A stretch of 64,000 nucleotides of DNA from Musa acuminata AAA Group (taxonomy: Eukaryota > Streptophyta > Magnoliopsida > Zingiberales > Musaceae), in NCBI RefSeq assembly GCF_036884655.1, contig NC_088331.1, positions 17,417,501 through 17,481,500 on the forward strand. The letters are read 5' to 3'. Below, piece after piece: positions 10,449-22,394 of this stretch (its first letter is position 1; the number at the start of each line of letters is the position of its first letter). A program made the translations under genes and the position numbers. The notes under the pieces were generated by a model. The model did not search any database, was not told where the DNA came from, and worked only from the letters and a program-made list of their open reading frames with translations.

Positions 10449-12110
10449 ATGACATTTGACGGCAACCTAGAGGGCTATTAAATTACACATCCACCCATGT
10501 TCAATGGGATGGATTACACATATTGGAAGACTAGAATGAGGATCTTCCTAATTTCAATAGATTTCGAATTATGAAATATTATAGAAAATAGTTTTCAAAA
10601 GTCTTCTCTTCTAATGAACGATTGGAATGAATTGGTGAAGAAGACTTTCGCTTTAAACGCAAAGGCTATGAATGCCTTATTTTGTGCATTAGATAAAAAT
10701 GAGTTTAATCGAGTATTAGTTTGTGAAATGGCTTTTGACATTTGGCACAGACTCGAAATGACTCATGCAGGCACTAGTAGAGTGAAGGAGTAAAAAATTA
10801 ATCTTTTAGTGTATTTTTATTAGTTGTTTCAAATGAAACTGAGTGAGACCATTGGAGACATGTACACTCGATTTACGGATGTTGTCAATGGTCTAAAAGG
10901 ACTTGGTAAAGGTTTCTCAGATTTTGAATTAGTTAATAAGATTTTAAGATCCCTTCTAAAAAGTTAGGATCCTAAAGTAACGACCATTCAAGAGGCCAAA
11001 GATCTAAATAATTTTCCTCTTGAAGAATTAATTGGATCACTAATGACCTATAAAATGACATGTAAAGCTCATGAAGTGCTTGAGGACACCCTTCCAAAGA
11101 ACAATAAGGACATAGAACTGAGAACACAAGAAGACCACTTGAAAGAAAACTCAAGTAATGAGGACTTTGATGATGACTTGGCACTCTTAACAAAGAAGTT
11201 CAAAAGATTCATAAAAAGAAATAAATTTAAAAATGATACTAAAAATAAATTTGAACCTAAGAAAGAACAAGTGATATGCTACGAATGCAAGAAGCCGGGA
11301 TACTATAAGAGCGAATGTCCCTAAGCTAAGAAGAGGACACCAAAGAAGAAGGCTTTCAAAGCAACATGGGATGACTCAAGTGCATCCGAAGAAGAGGAGC
11401 CAACCAACACCGAGCAAGTTGCTCACTATGCACTAATGGTCATTGGAGATGAGGTAAAAAGTTTAATTGATGCAAATTTATCATTTGATAAACTATCAAG
11501 TGTTTTTCATGAATTGTTCGATGAATATAGAATATTGAGTAAAAAGTACAACTCTTTGAAAAAGGAACATGCTTCTCTTATTATAGTAAAGATTGAGCAT
11601 GAAAATAGCTAAGCTTCCTGCACAAAATGCCATGAACTATAAATACTTCAAAAGAAAATCTTGCTACTCAAAGAAACCTTGAAGAAATTTGAGGATGGTA
11701 GCAAGTCCTTAAACATCATCCTTGCCAATAAGGGTCACATTCATAAAAAAGGTGGAATCAGATTTGTGAGTAGCTCTCACCAAAATCCAACCACCTTTAT
11801 TAAAGGCCCTACCTTGTATGTATCACCTCACACCAAATGCAACTTTTGTTGCAAACATGGACATGTTGCGTACAAATGTCTATTCAAGAGATATAGTCCA
11901 CATAAATTGACTTAGGTTCCTAAAAGAACCTCAAATGACTCAATGCAATATGATAAGCTAAGTAGATTGATTTTTTAGGCACCCAAGGTCAAATGGGTAC
12001 CTAAAAATCATATTTTTTTTGTAGAAAAATGTACCATCATAAGCTAGGAGCAAGAGATGATACTTTGATTTTGGATGCCCAAGGCTTATGACCAAAGATC
12101 CAAAATAACT
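10449..12110 (+). pseudogene. gag: SIRE-like gag with protease stub (element B)
   Basis: The start codon ATG lies 50 bp past the LTR. Recognisable Gag features follow: MDYTYWKTRMRIF near the N-terminus, ALNAKAMNALFCALDKNEFN, YTRFTDVVNGLKGLGK, and the zinc knuckle CYECKKPGYYKSEC, where the family His is Tyr. A second knuckle, CNFCCKHGHVAYKC, is intact near 11840-11880. Several in-frame stops (for example in the first 20 codons and after the first knuckle) make it a pseudogene. Near 12040-12100 the frame reaches a degraded protease start in which the DSG-type catalytic motif reads DFG, and then homology to pol stops. Confidence 0.85.
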
Positions 12111-13109
12111 CATAAAGCTCTCTAGCCAAAATAATAAAAAGGGGATCATAAGAATTAAAACTGTCAGTTACAAAATGATACTTATAAGATCATAATGCAA
12201 TAATTATTTGAAATCTTATATGATAAACATTTGATCTTGATCTCTCAAACCTAAGAATTCTTATGCATAAGTTCACTTTCTCACTTCTTCCGGATTTCTA
12301 AATTTCTCGGATACATTCCCTCAATTTTTTTTTAATCGAATTCTATCCAACACGATCATGAATTTGTTAAATTTTGTTTTCAGACTTTTCTTGATTCTTT
12401 GGATCACTCACTTAAATCATGATCATATAGTATGTGCAATGAGCCATATGCATTTTTCCATATGAGTTGTTACGATGCTTGCGTACAAATTTTATATGGT
12501 GAATCATCAAATTACAGTATGTGTTTGTTTTATATATACGAGTTCTATATAATGTTTAAGTATGGTATGCATTTTATGTGATGAATCATAAACATACAAT
12601 CTTCAATATGAATCTTCTCCTCTTATGATGTGAATTTTACATGACGATGTAAATAAGGTTGTGTGCTTCACAACAATAAAAATCTTGCAAAATTGGAATC
12701 ACCTATGACAGCAACACACACCAATGTGAGCAGTGCTCACTGCCTGCAAGCGATGGCACCGCCCAGCTGGCGGTAGCACCTCCAGTTGTCACGGGTTACG
12801 GGCGGTGGCATCGCTCAGCTAGCGGTAGCACCGCCAGTTGTCACGGGTGGCAGGCGGTAGCATCGCCCAACTAGCGGTGCCACCGCCCGCAACCACTGCC
12901 CTATAAAAAGGCACTTAGGGTCGGCAGTAGAACTGACCCCAAGCCCTCCTACATTCATCCAAACACCTCTAAACACCTCTCCACCCCTTATTCTCCTTGA
13001 TCCTCCTCTAGAAACTCTAGGAAACCCTCCTCTTCTTCAAATCCAAGGATCAATCTCAATCTTTCAAGAAGATCACTGCATCTTATGTGTAGTTCTTGGT
13101 ATCATTTAT
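12110..13109 (+). promoter_or_regulatory. Non-coding block ahead of the extra ORF, with promoter-like segment
   Basis: About 600 bp of AT-rich sequence are followed at about 12745-12890 by a GC-rich set of near-palindromes (GGCGGTAGCACCGCC-like, three rounds with a CAGTTGTCACGGG spacer). Then comes CTATAAAAAGG at about 12900 and a C-rich, gene-leader-like stretch to the ATG. The same architecture (palindrome array then TATA box) occurs in the U3 of the SIRE-type LTRs, but the centre is TAGCA rather than GGTACC. A promoter role is inferred. Confidence 0.5.
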
Positions 13110-15487
13110 GTGTTTAGTCTCATGGCTTCTAGAAGATCCTCTAAGGACAAAGGGAAGAGGAGATTAGATGAAAATTATGACTCTCTACTTTTCGATTCTA
13201 ATCAACATGCCCTAAAATTTTCATCAATAGAATCTAGATATGTTCATAAGGGTAAAAATATTGATTTAGACGAATTAATTGATTTGGAACTTATTCAATG
13301 GTTTGCTAATCTAGACATTCTCCCAATCCTTCAAATGAGTGAACTTATCTATCCTAGACTTGTTAGGCTATTTTACAACAATTTATATATAGTTGAAGAT
13401 AAAAGGGTATCTATCTATCTATTAGGACAATATTTACCCATTACGGATAGAACCATTTGCAACATCATAGGAATTCTAGTAAAAGAAAGAGGGTATTATT
13501 TTACAGGACAATGGGATGGTGAAACAGTTGGGACTACTTACGTTGATGCCTTAGGAACAATTTTTGGCAATCCTAACTTAACGATTCTTCCAAAAAGCTA
13601 CGAACATTTACTACCTTTAAGCATCAAAATACTTCATCACATCTTGATAAGTATAATTCTCCCTAAGTAATATCATCATGATGAAGTAAGTCAAATAGAA
13701 CTAGGTACCATGTATTGGATTATGAAGAGACATAATAATTATTTTGGTTACCTAATCTAACAAAATATAATTGAACTATCAAAAAAGGACATGATGCTTT
13801 CATTGTTAGGATCGAAGCGGCACTAAGAGAGGGGGGTGAATTAGTGTAGCGGATTAAAACTCGTAAGTTTGAAATCGATTTCGTAAATGTGTAGAGATTT
13901 CGATTTGACGAAGGATGACTTAGCTAAAATAGCTCGAGTAAAGGTAATCAAGAGTAGGGAGATGAAACCTGAATGATTTACAGCTAAGTAGAGAAATGGT
14001 TCAGAAAATTAAACACTCACACATTCAAGGAACACCACGACTTATAGTGGTTCAGTCAAATGACCTACATCCACTTTCGAAGCCTTCTTCAATGAGGCTC
14101 CCAACTTCTACTAGCAAATCAATTTATAGGGGAAGGACCAAATACCCCTCTTACAACTTTCTACAAGTGGTTCACACTCTTACATATTTTTTCAAAGAGA
14201 AAAAGGGAGGTGAACACTTAAGCTATTGAAAACAAGACTTTGCTAGAGCTTTTTCTCACTTTCTAACTTCTCAAAAAGGTGTATTCTCTGCTAAGAATTG
14301 AGGGGTATTTATAGGCTCTAAGAGGATTCAAATTTGGGCTCCAAATTTGAATTACTTTTGGGTTTCCCGGTGCTGGCACCGCCTGTTAGTGTCTGACACT
14401 GACAGTGTACTAGCGGTGCCACCATTGAACCTCTTGGGTTATGGGTGATGCTACTGCCCAGTCTGGCAATGCCACCGCCTGGACTATTCCAACTCACTGG
14501 TTGGGCTCCAAACTTGACCAAAACCAATCCAAACTTGGGTCCAATTGGACCGTAACCGGGTTATAGGATTAACCCATAATCCTAACCCAAATTAGATACA
14601 AACTATGAAATTAAGATATAGCCCTAAGAAAATTTTTAATCGGCAACATCGAGTTTCCTTCCGGCGAGCTTTCCGACGAACTTCTGGCGAACTTCCGATA
14701 CACCCTCGGATTTCTTCCGACGGACTCCCAGTAGGCTCCTGGTCTTGTGGCGAGTTCAACGAGTCTTTGGCAAGTATCTAAACCTTCTCGATGATCTCCG
14801 CGAACCTCCGATGATCTTTTCGGTGGACTTCTGAAAACTTCGACAAGTCTCCGATTCTTTCTCGGTTGGTTCCGGCAATACTTTCGACGATTCTTCGGAC
14901 TTTCGACGGACTCTCGAACACCCATTGAACTTGACTTCGGTAAACTTTCTTTATGTCTTCAAGCTATCATAGTTAATCCTGCACACTTAACTCAATAATA
15001 TGGATTAGATCAATTAACCCATCAATTGACTTCATCATCAAAATCCGAGATTCAACATCCATATGGTGGCTTAATCATAAGACTACTCCATGCCTATGAT
15101 ATTGCCATTCCACCCGAAGAAGAAGTTATAAAACTAGATAGATTTAGTATTATAAATAGAAATATACTTCGACGGATGAGATGCATAATCAGAAATGGTA
15201 TATGGACTAGACTGCCTAGAAGGACTGATCCCCTCCAACCTAAACCAAAACCTAAAACACCAATTTTTAGAGGTAATTAATCTCCTCCAACTAGTCCCTT
15301 TGAGAAATCACTTCCAGTAGAGCAAGCACCCCCCTCATCTATCGATGACATAGGGACTCGGATGAATCATTTTGAACAATGACAAGATCGACTTGAACAA
15401 TGCCAAGATCAAATCTTAACTGAGTTACAGCAAATTCACCGACAGTTTAATACTTTGTTTAGACATTTTAACTTACCACCAACTTAA
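13110..15487 (+). pseudogene. Extra ORF in place of pol: putative plant transposon protein (PF20167-like), split by a solo LTR
   Basis: The first open part is 186 codons (13110-13670); the family-like start may be the Met at 13122 (MASRRSS). It shows a basic N-terminus, then DLELIQWFANLDILPIL, YPRLVRLFYNNL, LPITDRTICNIIGI and LHHILISIILPK. After two stops the reading continues to KKDMML at 13800, is cut by a solo LTR, and resumes at 15058 with PYGGLIIRLLHAYDI, NRNILRRM, a Pro-rich linker and a Gln/Glu-rich coiled-coil-like end (LEQCQDQILTELQQIH) to a stop at 15485-15487. From memory this order matches the uncharacterised Pfam family 'putative plant transposon protein', of unknown function. 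No polymerase or integrase motif is present. Several stops make it a pseudogene now. Confidence 0.65.
13804..15057 (-). mobile_element. Solo SIRE-type LTR inside the extra ORF
   Basis: An antisense LTR, TGTTAGGATCG...GAGATTCAACA, 1254 bp, with no internal region. Flanks are TTCAT (13799-13803) and TCCAT (15058-15062), a TSD with one mismatch. Removing the LTR rejoins the ORF in frame. A solo LTR arises by recombination between the two LTRs of a former full element. Confidence 0.88.
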
Positions 15488-16220
15488 TGAGTAGTGGATG
15501 AAATCTCTCTAATGTATTATGCTTACTTTTATATTGTAATCTTATGTTGATTACCTTGCTGTTTGTAATCTTGAAATGCTGCTTAGTTTGATGCAAAAAA
15601 TTTGTTGTGATCTCTTTTATGTTGTAATCTTTTGTTGCCTACTTTGATGGTGAAATTCTATGCTTACTTTGATGAATGTATCACTCTAAGAATTAGACTT
15701 GATAAATATTCTAACTAAATAAATTCCTTGATACATTCAACTTTTGGTATTTATAACCTGACGCATTATTTGATGATCATTTGTGAAGTTAGGAATGTTA
15801 ATTTGTCCAAATGCATGAATTTGATGTATATCTTTTCTGGACTATCTTTTTGTATTTCATAAATGGAGCTTTCATGAACTTATTTCATTTTTATCTTCCT
15901 TGGTATCAAGTTTACTCCATACCCTTGCTCCATCACTTAATGATTTTTGATACACTTAATCACTTCATGGATTTCATTGACAAATACATCTCTCACAAGT
16001 TTATCTCTTGTGAATTTTTTTTTGAGAAATTGATTTAACTTATAAATTTCTTTTTTATATGACGCTTCTTAGTCTTCTCATGAAAGATGAATTTTATAAA
16101 TATATATCTTGATCCTTGAAAGATAAATTTTTAGTATGAGATGAACACTTGCAAGAGTAAGGAGTTGATTTCACATGAATATCTTGATCCTAACAATTGG
16201 AGTTGATTTGATTTCACATG
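15488..16220 (+). other. Element B 3' untranslated region, left part
   Basis: AT-rich, no gene. From about 15785 it matches the reverse complement of element C just below its pol stop (about 24840-24990), sharing CTTGGTATCAAGTTTACTCC and neighbours. Near the right end a ~40-bp unit (TTGATTTCACATGAATATCTT...) is repeated and is split by the chromovirus. Confidence 0.75.
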
Positions 16221-16658
16221 TGTTCGAACCCTTGCAGATTCTAAACTTGGGGTTGATCTCTTTAGGGGATCGGCCTCCTTGGAACTCTATAGGGGTTCCT
16301 CCCTCCAAGTTGCTGCTCAATGGCTGCAAAAAAGATTCATCTATTGCTTATCAAAAGAGAAGGAATACATGGCTATTTATAGGGCTTCTAAACCCTAACT
16401 CCTAATAGGACTCCTACTTAAGACTTTTACTTCTAACTAACTCCTAGTAGAACTCCTAGTCAAGACTCCTATTCCCTTACAACTCCTAATTCTTCTCTAA
16501 AAAAACACCTCCTACATAAATGCCTCTCTCAATTAGGACTCTCCTAGCTAGAGTCCTAACAGAATGTCTCTCTCAATTAGGACTCTCCTAGCTAGAGTCC
16601 TAACAGTTTTACATGAATGTCCCTCTCAATTAGGACTCTCCAAGCTAGAGTCCTAACA
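16221..16658 (-). repeat. 3' LTR of chromovirus copy 1
   Basis: 438 bp, TGTTCGAACC...TCCTAACA. The right end holds three near-copies of a hairpin unit (TTAGGACTC...GAGTCCTAA). The fifth base differs from its partner LTR (TGTTAGAACC). Confidence 0.9.
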
Positions 16659-16675
16659 CACCCGTCCTCTTCAAA

Positions 16676-19600
16676 TCAGTCTTGTCCTCGAGGTTGATGA
16701 TTCATGAATTCTGGGAATTTGATCTTCAAGTCGTCATAGTTCTCCCAAGTGGCATCTTCTATTGGTAGGTTTGCCCACTGTATTAGCACTTCATTAGTGG
16801 GTCATCGTCGTCGAGTCACGATCCGTCGATCAATAATGGCACTTGGCTGGGTCTGGAGTTCTCTTTGGGTAGTCATATTTGGTGGGTGGGTTTGGGCTGT
16901 CTCCAAGCACCTATTTAAAACTTTCATCTGGCCATCGGTTTGTGGGTGATATGTCATACTCCTTTTCAATTTAGTACCCTACATATGGAATAACTTTGTC
17001 CAAAATCTGCTCGTGAAGATGCAAGTAGAATTTATCGTAAGCACAATTTGTCCCTTATAGTGTAATTCTTTTGAGTCCCAATTGTAATGAGCCATGGGGC
17101 TTGGTGCTTCCTCCAATTTTTTTATAATCTTACTAGTCTCTGAATCTTCCTGCCATTCCATCTTAATATCCTTAAGAAAGTCGCAGGTCGGAAGTGAAAC
17201 GGCCGAAACTTCAACTTGCTCGGGTAGTTGCGAAAGCGCATCTGCAAGAACATTCTCTTTCCCCTTTGTATAAGTTATTTGATAATCAAATCCAAGAAGT
17301 TTTATTACCCTGTTTTGCTGCTCAGGGGATGATATTTTTCGCTCCAAAAAGTACTTGAGGCTTTTATGGTCGGTTTTAATTTGAAATCGTCGACCGATCA
17401 AGTAGGGTCTCCACCTCGTTGCTGCGTGCATAATGGCGAGCATCTCCTTATCATATGTTGACTTATTTTGATGGGAGGGAGATAATGCCTTGCTAGTGTA
17501 TATGAGTGGTCGACCATCTTGCATGAGAATGACTACAATTCCGACTCCAGATGCGTCGGCCTCAATAATGAAGGGTCGGTTGAAATCTGGTACTGTTAGC
17601 ACCGACGTCGTCGTTATGGCTGCCTTAAGTTTGTCAAAGGCAGTGGAGGCTCTGTCCGACCATTGGAAGACATCTTTTTTTAGTAAGGAAGTAAGTGGTG
17701 CACTGATCTCTCCATAGTTTTTCACGAACTTACAGTAGTAGCCTATTAAACCCAGAAAGCCATGTATTAAACGGGGTCAGCCAGTTTTGCATTGCTCCAA
17801 TTTTGAAGGGGTCTACTGCCACACCTTCCTCTGATATGATATGCCCAAGATATTCCACCTTCTTATGAAGAAAGCAAAAATTCATAGTGGTTGTTGTGTG
17901 TTCAAAAGGTGGTTTTCGGTATGTCTTCTTCGCATACTCGTATTTGATGATACCCGGATCGAAGGTCCAGCTTTGTGAAGATTTGTGCTCCCTTAGCAAC
18001 TCATCTACTACTGGAATAGGGTATTTATCCTTGATGGTTATGCCATTGAGAGCTCGGTAATCAACACATAATCACCATATTCCATCCTTATTTCATATGA
18101 GGAGCACCGGTGAAGAGTTGGGGCTGCAACTTGGCCGAATAACTCCTGTTTTGAGCATCTCTTTTACAATCCTTTCTATTTCATCCTTCTGGAGATGTGG
18201 ATATTGATATGGCTGAGCATTTGCTGGAGAATTGCCTGGAAGAATCATTATACAATGATCATGCCGACGGGTAAGAGGTAGGTTGCGCGGTTCGTCAAAT
18301 ATATCTGAAAATTCAGCAAGCAAAGGAAGTAGATTTGGATCTTCAAATTTTGTTGGCTCTCCCTTAGTTTGTTGCTCAAGTTGTACCAAAAAGCTACTGC
18401 ATGCTTTATGCAAAACCTTCTCCATTTGTTGTGTGCAAATCGTCGTTACGTCGCCCTCACGTTTCCCGTGCAGTATCACCTGTTTCTCCTTACTGTAAAA
18501 TTTTATAATTAGTTGCATAAAATTCCAAGAAATATCACCTAATGTCATCAACCATTTAATTCTGAGTATAGTCTCATGATCATCAAGAGGGAGGAGGAAG
18601 AAATCTGCAATTATCTCTTGGTCTTGCAACAACAGTTTCACCTGCGGGCACCTATGATCACACTTCAAAATCCATCCGTTGGCGACCTTAACGGCAAACC
18701 TGCTGCAATTCTCAGTAGAAAAGTTCATATAGACAGCAACCTTACTGTTTAGGAAGTTATTAGTGCTGCCCGTGTCGATGATAACAGTGATCGGTTGTTG
18801 TTTGAGAAGGCCTCCAACTTTCATCGTTTGTGGGATTGAGTAACCAACTAGTGTATGTATCGTAACTTTGGTCGGTAGTGGCTCTTCTTCTGCATCTTCT
18901 TCTTCATGTTCAAGGCTCTCTTTTGGATATTTAATGACCTCTTCTTCTATCGGTTCAATCATAAGAAGTCCCCCTTTACTACAGCGATGCTCACGGCTCC
19001 ATGGCTCATCACAATGCCAACATAACCCCTTCGCATATCACTCCCGAAGCTCTTCTCTTGTTAACCTCTTTGGTGTAGGGACTTGGTCGAAAGTAGGGGG
19101 GGCTAAGGGCTTCAATATTACTGGTTGAGGAGCGACCCTAGTCCTCCAAGCTTCATGGTTCAATTGCACCTCTTGATGTCGTGCGAAAGAGATGGCTGCC
19201 ATAAGTGTATACGGTTGTCGCGCTTTAACTTCTCCTCGGATCTCCGGCTTCAAGCCCTCAATAAAGGTTCTCAATAGCTATTTTTGAGACCAATCATGAG
19301 TTTGATTAGATAACCTTTCAAACCTGGTTTGGTACTCCTGAATGGTAGAGGTTTGTCGGATCTTTACTAGTTGTCCGTCAATATTCTCGTAATTGGTTGG
19401 TCTGAAGCGGATCAGCAGTCCTTCTTTGAATTGTCGCCATGAAAGGACTCCATAAGTATGTTCAAACCAGTCAAACCACTGTATAGCATCCCCTTCAAGA
19501 TATATAGCTGTAATTTTCACCATAGATGCATTCGCAATTTTATGGTACCGAAAATATCGCTCTGCGCGCGAGATCCAACCAATTGGGTCTCCTTCTTCCC

Positions 19601-19835
19601 ATCTAGGGAAGTCCACTCTCATGCATGGATAGTTGGGGTTGGTCATAGAGCTTACCCTCTCTTGGAAGTCATATATTTGGGCTTGGTGTGATTGGGCAAA
19701 GCTCTATCCTTGATATGATTTCTTCGGGCTTAGTGGTCGGCCCAATCTGAGTTCGGTAAAGAGCGTCTGAATCTTATCCTCCATTCGCGCCTCTAAGGCT
19801 TCAAATTTAGCATTGATTACCTCCTTAGATGCCAT
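16676..19835 (-). pseudogene. gag-pol: Chromovirus gag-pol, copy 1 (broken, internal deletions)
   Basis: The start codon is at 19835 (in-frame TAG early) and the stop at 16676-16678. In order: Gag (YPCMRVDFPRWEEGDP, AIQWFDWFEHTYG, TFIEGLKPEIRGEV); a zinc-knuckle region around 18970-19030; protease with DTGSTNNFLNSK near 18750-18790; RT fingers (GVIRPSCSPNSSPVLL) to about 17880; RNase H (FIIEADASGVGI, TDHKSLKYFLE); a fragment of the integrase core; and a chromodomain (about 16740-16830). The RT palm with its catalytic Asp pair and the integrase zinc finger and first two catalytic Asp are absent. A frameshift lies at the start of the RT core (about 18000), and further stops occur. It cannot mobilise itself. 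Confidence 0.85.
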
Positions 19836-21157
19836 AGTATATACCTCCAAATCTATGATGTTAAGATCTCTCTTTTGTTGTTAGGTTAAAGGCATGTATA
19901 GGTTGAGAGAAGTGATGGTCGAAAGGGTTGGTGGATCGGTGGATGTAGGCTACGATTTAGGCTTGTTTTGTGGCAGTTTTGGGTGCAGTTTGAGGGTGTG
20001 GTTTGGTGGAGTTTTAGGGCTGTGGATCAAAGTTTTGGATCTGTGGTAGATGGCAGCAAAGGTTTGATAGAAATCAGTGGAAGTTGCAGCAAGTATGTGC
20101 TGTCTTGTAAGAGTAGAATTATCGTCGAAGAAACAATGGTTTCTCGATGTAATTTCTACCAAAAACTTAAGAGAATTGAGGAGAGAATTGATAGAAAAAT
20201 CACAGATTATATGACAACAAGGATGTCTAATTTAATCAAGAGAATTTCAGCAGTATCACAGCAAGAAAATTGGTGCAAGTTGCGATAGCAAAATTGTCGT
20301 CGAAAAATTTCAACGGGCTACGATGAAAATTTGCAGCAACACAAAATTATTTTTAGAGATGAATTCCTTAATATATCAATCGTAGATGGAAGCCAAGATG
20401 ATCTATGAAGTGTATACGAAATTTTATTCAAAAAAAATTGCAAATAGATGGGTTAAGGCAACAATATGCCGCTGAAATTTTCTGCAGCACAGATTTTTAA
20501 GTATAGCAGATTGGACGTAAAAGATCAGTGGTTTATATTGAGAATTTTTTGATGAAACTAAAGGGAAATCCACTGTTAGGAAGTGTCAAAGCTATCATAA
20601 AAATTTCGTAGAGATTTGGATAGAAATAATATAGTATTAAGATCAAACAAACAGTGCTATGCGGCTGAAATTTTACAGTATAGATTTTCAAGTATAGCAG
20701 ATTAGACGTAAAAGATCAATGGTTTATATTGAGAATTTTTTGAAAAAACTAAAGGAAAATCTGCTATTAGGAAGTGTCAAAGATGTCATAAAAATTTCAT
20801 AAAAATTTAGATAGAAAAAGCATAGTAGCAAGATCAAACAGATGGTGCTATGCGGCTAGAATTCTGCAATGTATCTTTCGTCGAAGAGATGAAAACTTTG
20901 TGAAGAAAGGTTTATGCAGCAATATAGGAACAGTTTTTTTTTTTGGATTTTTGAATAAGGATAACTAAATTGCAGCAGCAGTAAGGTAGGAAACCAGAAC
21001 CTGTTGCAATTCACGGGGAGATCAAAGGATGATCTACGGTGGTGGAGATGAAGGCGGAATTCGGCGACGATCTTTTAAGCAATTGTGGTAATTGCTTTGG
21101 GCGGTTGTGGAGGGCTGATGGATGGCAGTGGAAGGGCAGCGATATGCCAAGAACACT
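19836..21157 (-). other. Leader of chromovirus copy 1
   Basis: No gene. A block beginning CAGATTTTTAAGTATAGCAGATTGGACGTAAAAGATC-like recurs with ~180-bp spacing (about 20490, 20680, then partial), corresponding to the repeated module in the leader of copy 2. Short open frames here have no family resemblance. Confidence 0.7.
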
Positions 21158-21169
21158 GCTCTAATACCA
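21158..21169 (-). other. Primer-binding site, chromovirus copy 1
   Basis: Minus strand TGGTATTAGAGC, one transition from the initiator tRNA-Met complement, 2 bp from the 5' LTR. Confidence 0.8.
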
Positions 21170-21171
21170 GG

Positions 21172-21609
21172 TGTTAGAACCCTTGCATATTCTAAACTTG
21201 GGGTTGATCTATTTAGGGGATCGGCCTCCTTGGAACTCTATAGGGGTTCCTCCCTCCAAGTTGCTGCTCAAAGGCTGCAGAAAAGATTCATCTATTGCTT
21301 ATCAAAAGAGAAGGAATACATGGCTATTTATAGGGCTTCTAAACCCTAACTCCTAATATGACTCCTACTTAAGACTCTTACTTCTAACTAACTCCTAGTA
21401 GGACTCCTAGTCAAGACTCCTATTCCCTTACAACTCCTAATTCTTCTCTAAGAAAACACCTCCTACATGAATGCCCCTCTCAATTAGCACTCTCCTAGCT
21501 AGAGTCCTAATAGAATGTCCCTCTCAATTAGGACTCTCCTAGCTAGAGTCCTAACAGTTTTACATGAATGTCCCTCTCAATTAGGACTCTCCAAACTAGA
21601 GTCCTAACA
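21172..21609 (-). repeat. 5' LTR of chromovirus copy 1
   Basis: 438 bp, TGTTAGAACC...GTCCTAACA, same length as the left LTR and very similar, so a fairly recent insertion. TATA box TATTTATA (minus TATAAATA) at 21325-21332. Confidence 0.9.
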
Positions 21610-21614
21610 ACATG

Positions 21615-22394
21615 AATATCTTGATCCTAACAATTGGAGTTAATTTGATTTCACATAAATATCTTGATCCTTATGAAAATTGAAGCATGATTTAATGAAA
21701 CTCTATTATCATTTTTAACTTGATTCAAATCATTTCACAAAGTTGGTTCTTAATAGATTTCTCCTTACTTTCCTTCTTCGTACAAAGTTTTGATGATAAA
21801 AAAGGGGGGAGAAGTTGATAGAAGCTATCTCTTTAAATGTTTATAACTTTTATTGTGAGAACTTTTGAATGATATAATTGATATCGTCAAATACAAATTG
21901 AAATGTGGCATGAATTTTTACCACACTTGCATTATTAATTGTTCTCCTTTTTGTTGTTGACAAAGGGGGAGAAATAATATCAAAATGTGGTAAATTGATG
22001 ACAAATGTATACAATGCATTTCATCATATATACTTAAAATATTTGCTTGATAAATTTCTTTCATTATGATAAGATATCGAGAGCTTAACTTATAATTTTA
22101 CAATGGATATCTTGTCATAGAATGATGAATTGCTATCTTTATCATCTTTCATATTTGAAATATCATACTTGAAAATGGATGTCATGCCTTGGCATCATAT
22201 TTTGAGAATGTTAGATCATGATAGGAATCAAGATGTGCATGTTGATAAGTTAAATGAATTTAACTTATCGGTTTGATTCTTGAATTCAAAGGCCTTGAAT
22301 TCAAGAATGTCTTTTCTCAAGTATGACATATAGATAGGGAGAGTTAAGTTTAACTCCGTCATCAATTGATTATCATAATAAAAAAGGGAGAGAT
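21615..22394 (+). other. Element B 3' untranslated region, right part, with polypurine tract
   Basis: Continuation of the element B untranslated region after the chromovirus. No gene. The purine tract AAAAAAGGGAGAGAT (22380-22394) abuts the 3' LTR. A second purine stretch, AAAAAAGGGGGGAGAAG, near 21798 resembles it. Confidence 0.7.

Larger units (their letters stand above)
16221..21609 (-). mobile_element. Chromovirus copy 1 (Reina-like Ty3/gypsy), internally deleted
   Basis: Two 438-bp LTRs (16221-16658 and 21172-21609), initiator-Met primer site and a perfect TSD, ACATG (16216-16220 and 21610-21614). Coding runs on the minus strand as gag, protease, partial RT, RNase H, fragment of integrase and chromodomain. 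Ty3/gypsy order plus a C-terminal chromodomain marks a chromovirus; short LTRs suggest the Reina clade (from memory). RT palm and most of integrase are deleted at the same places as in copy 2 (39905-45220). Confidence 0.9.

Noticed and set aside
13110..15487. Calling the element B extra ORF a retroviral-like envelope
   Set aside because: No signal peptide, membrane segment pair or cleavage site is visible; the motif order instead resembles the uncharacterised plant transposon protein family.
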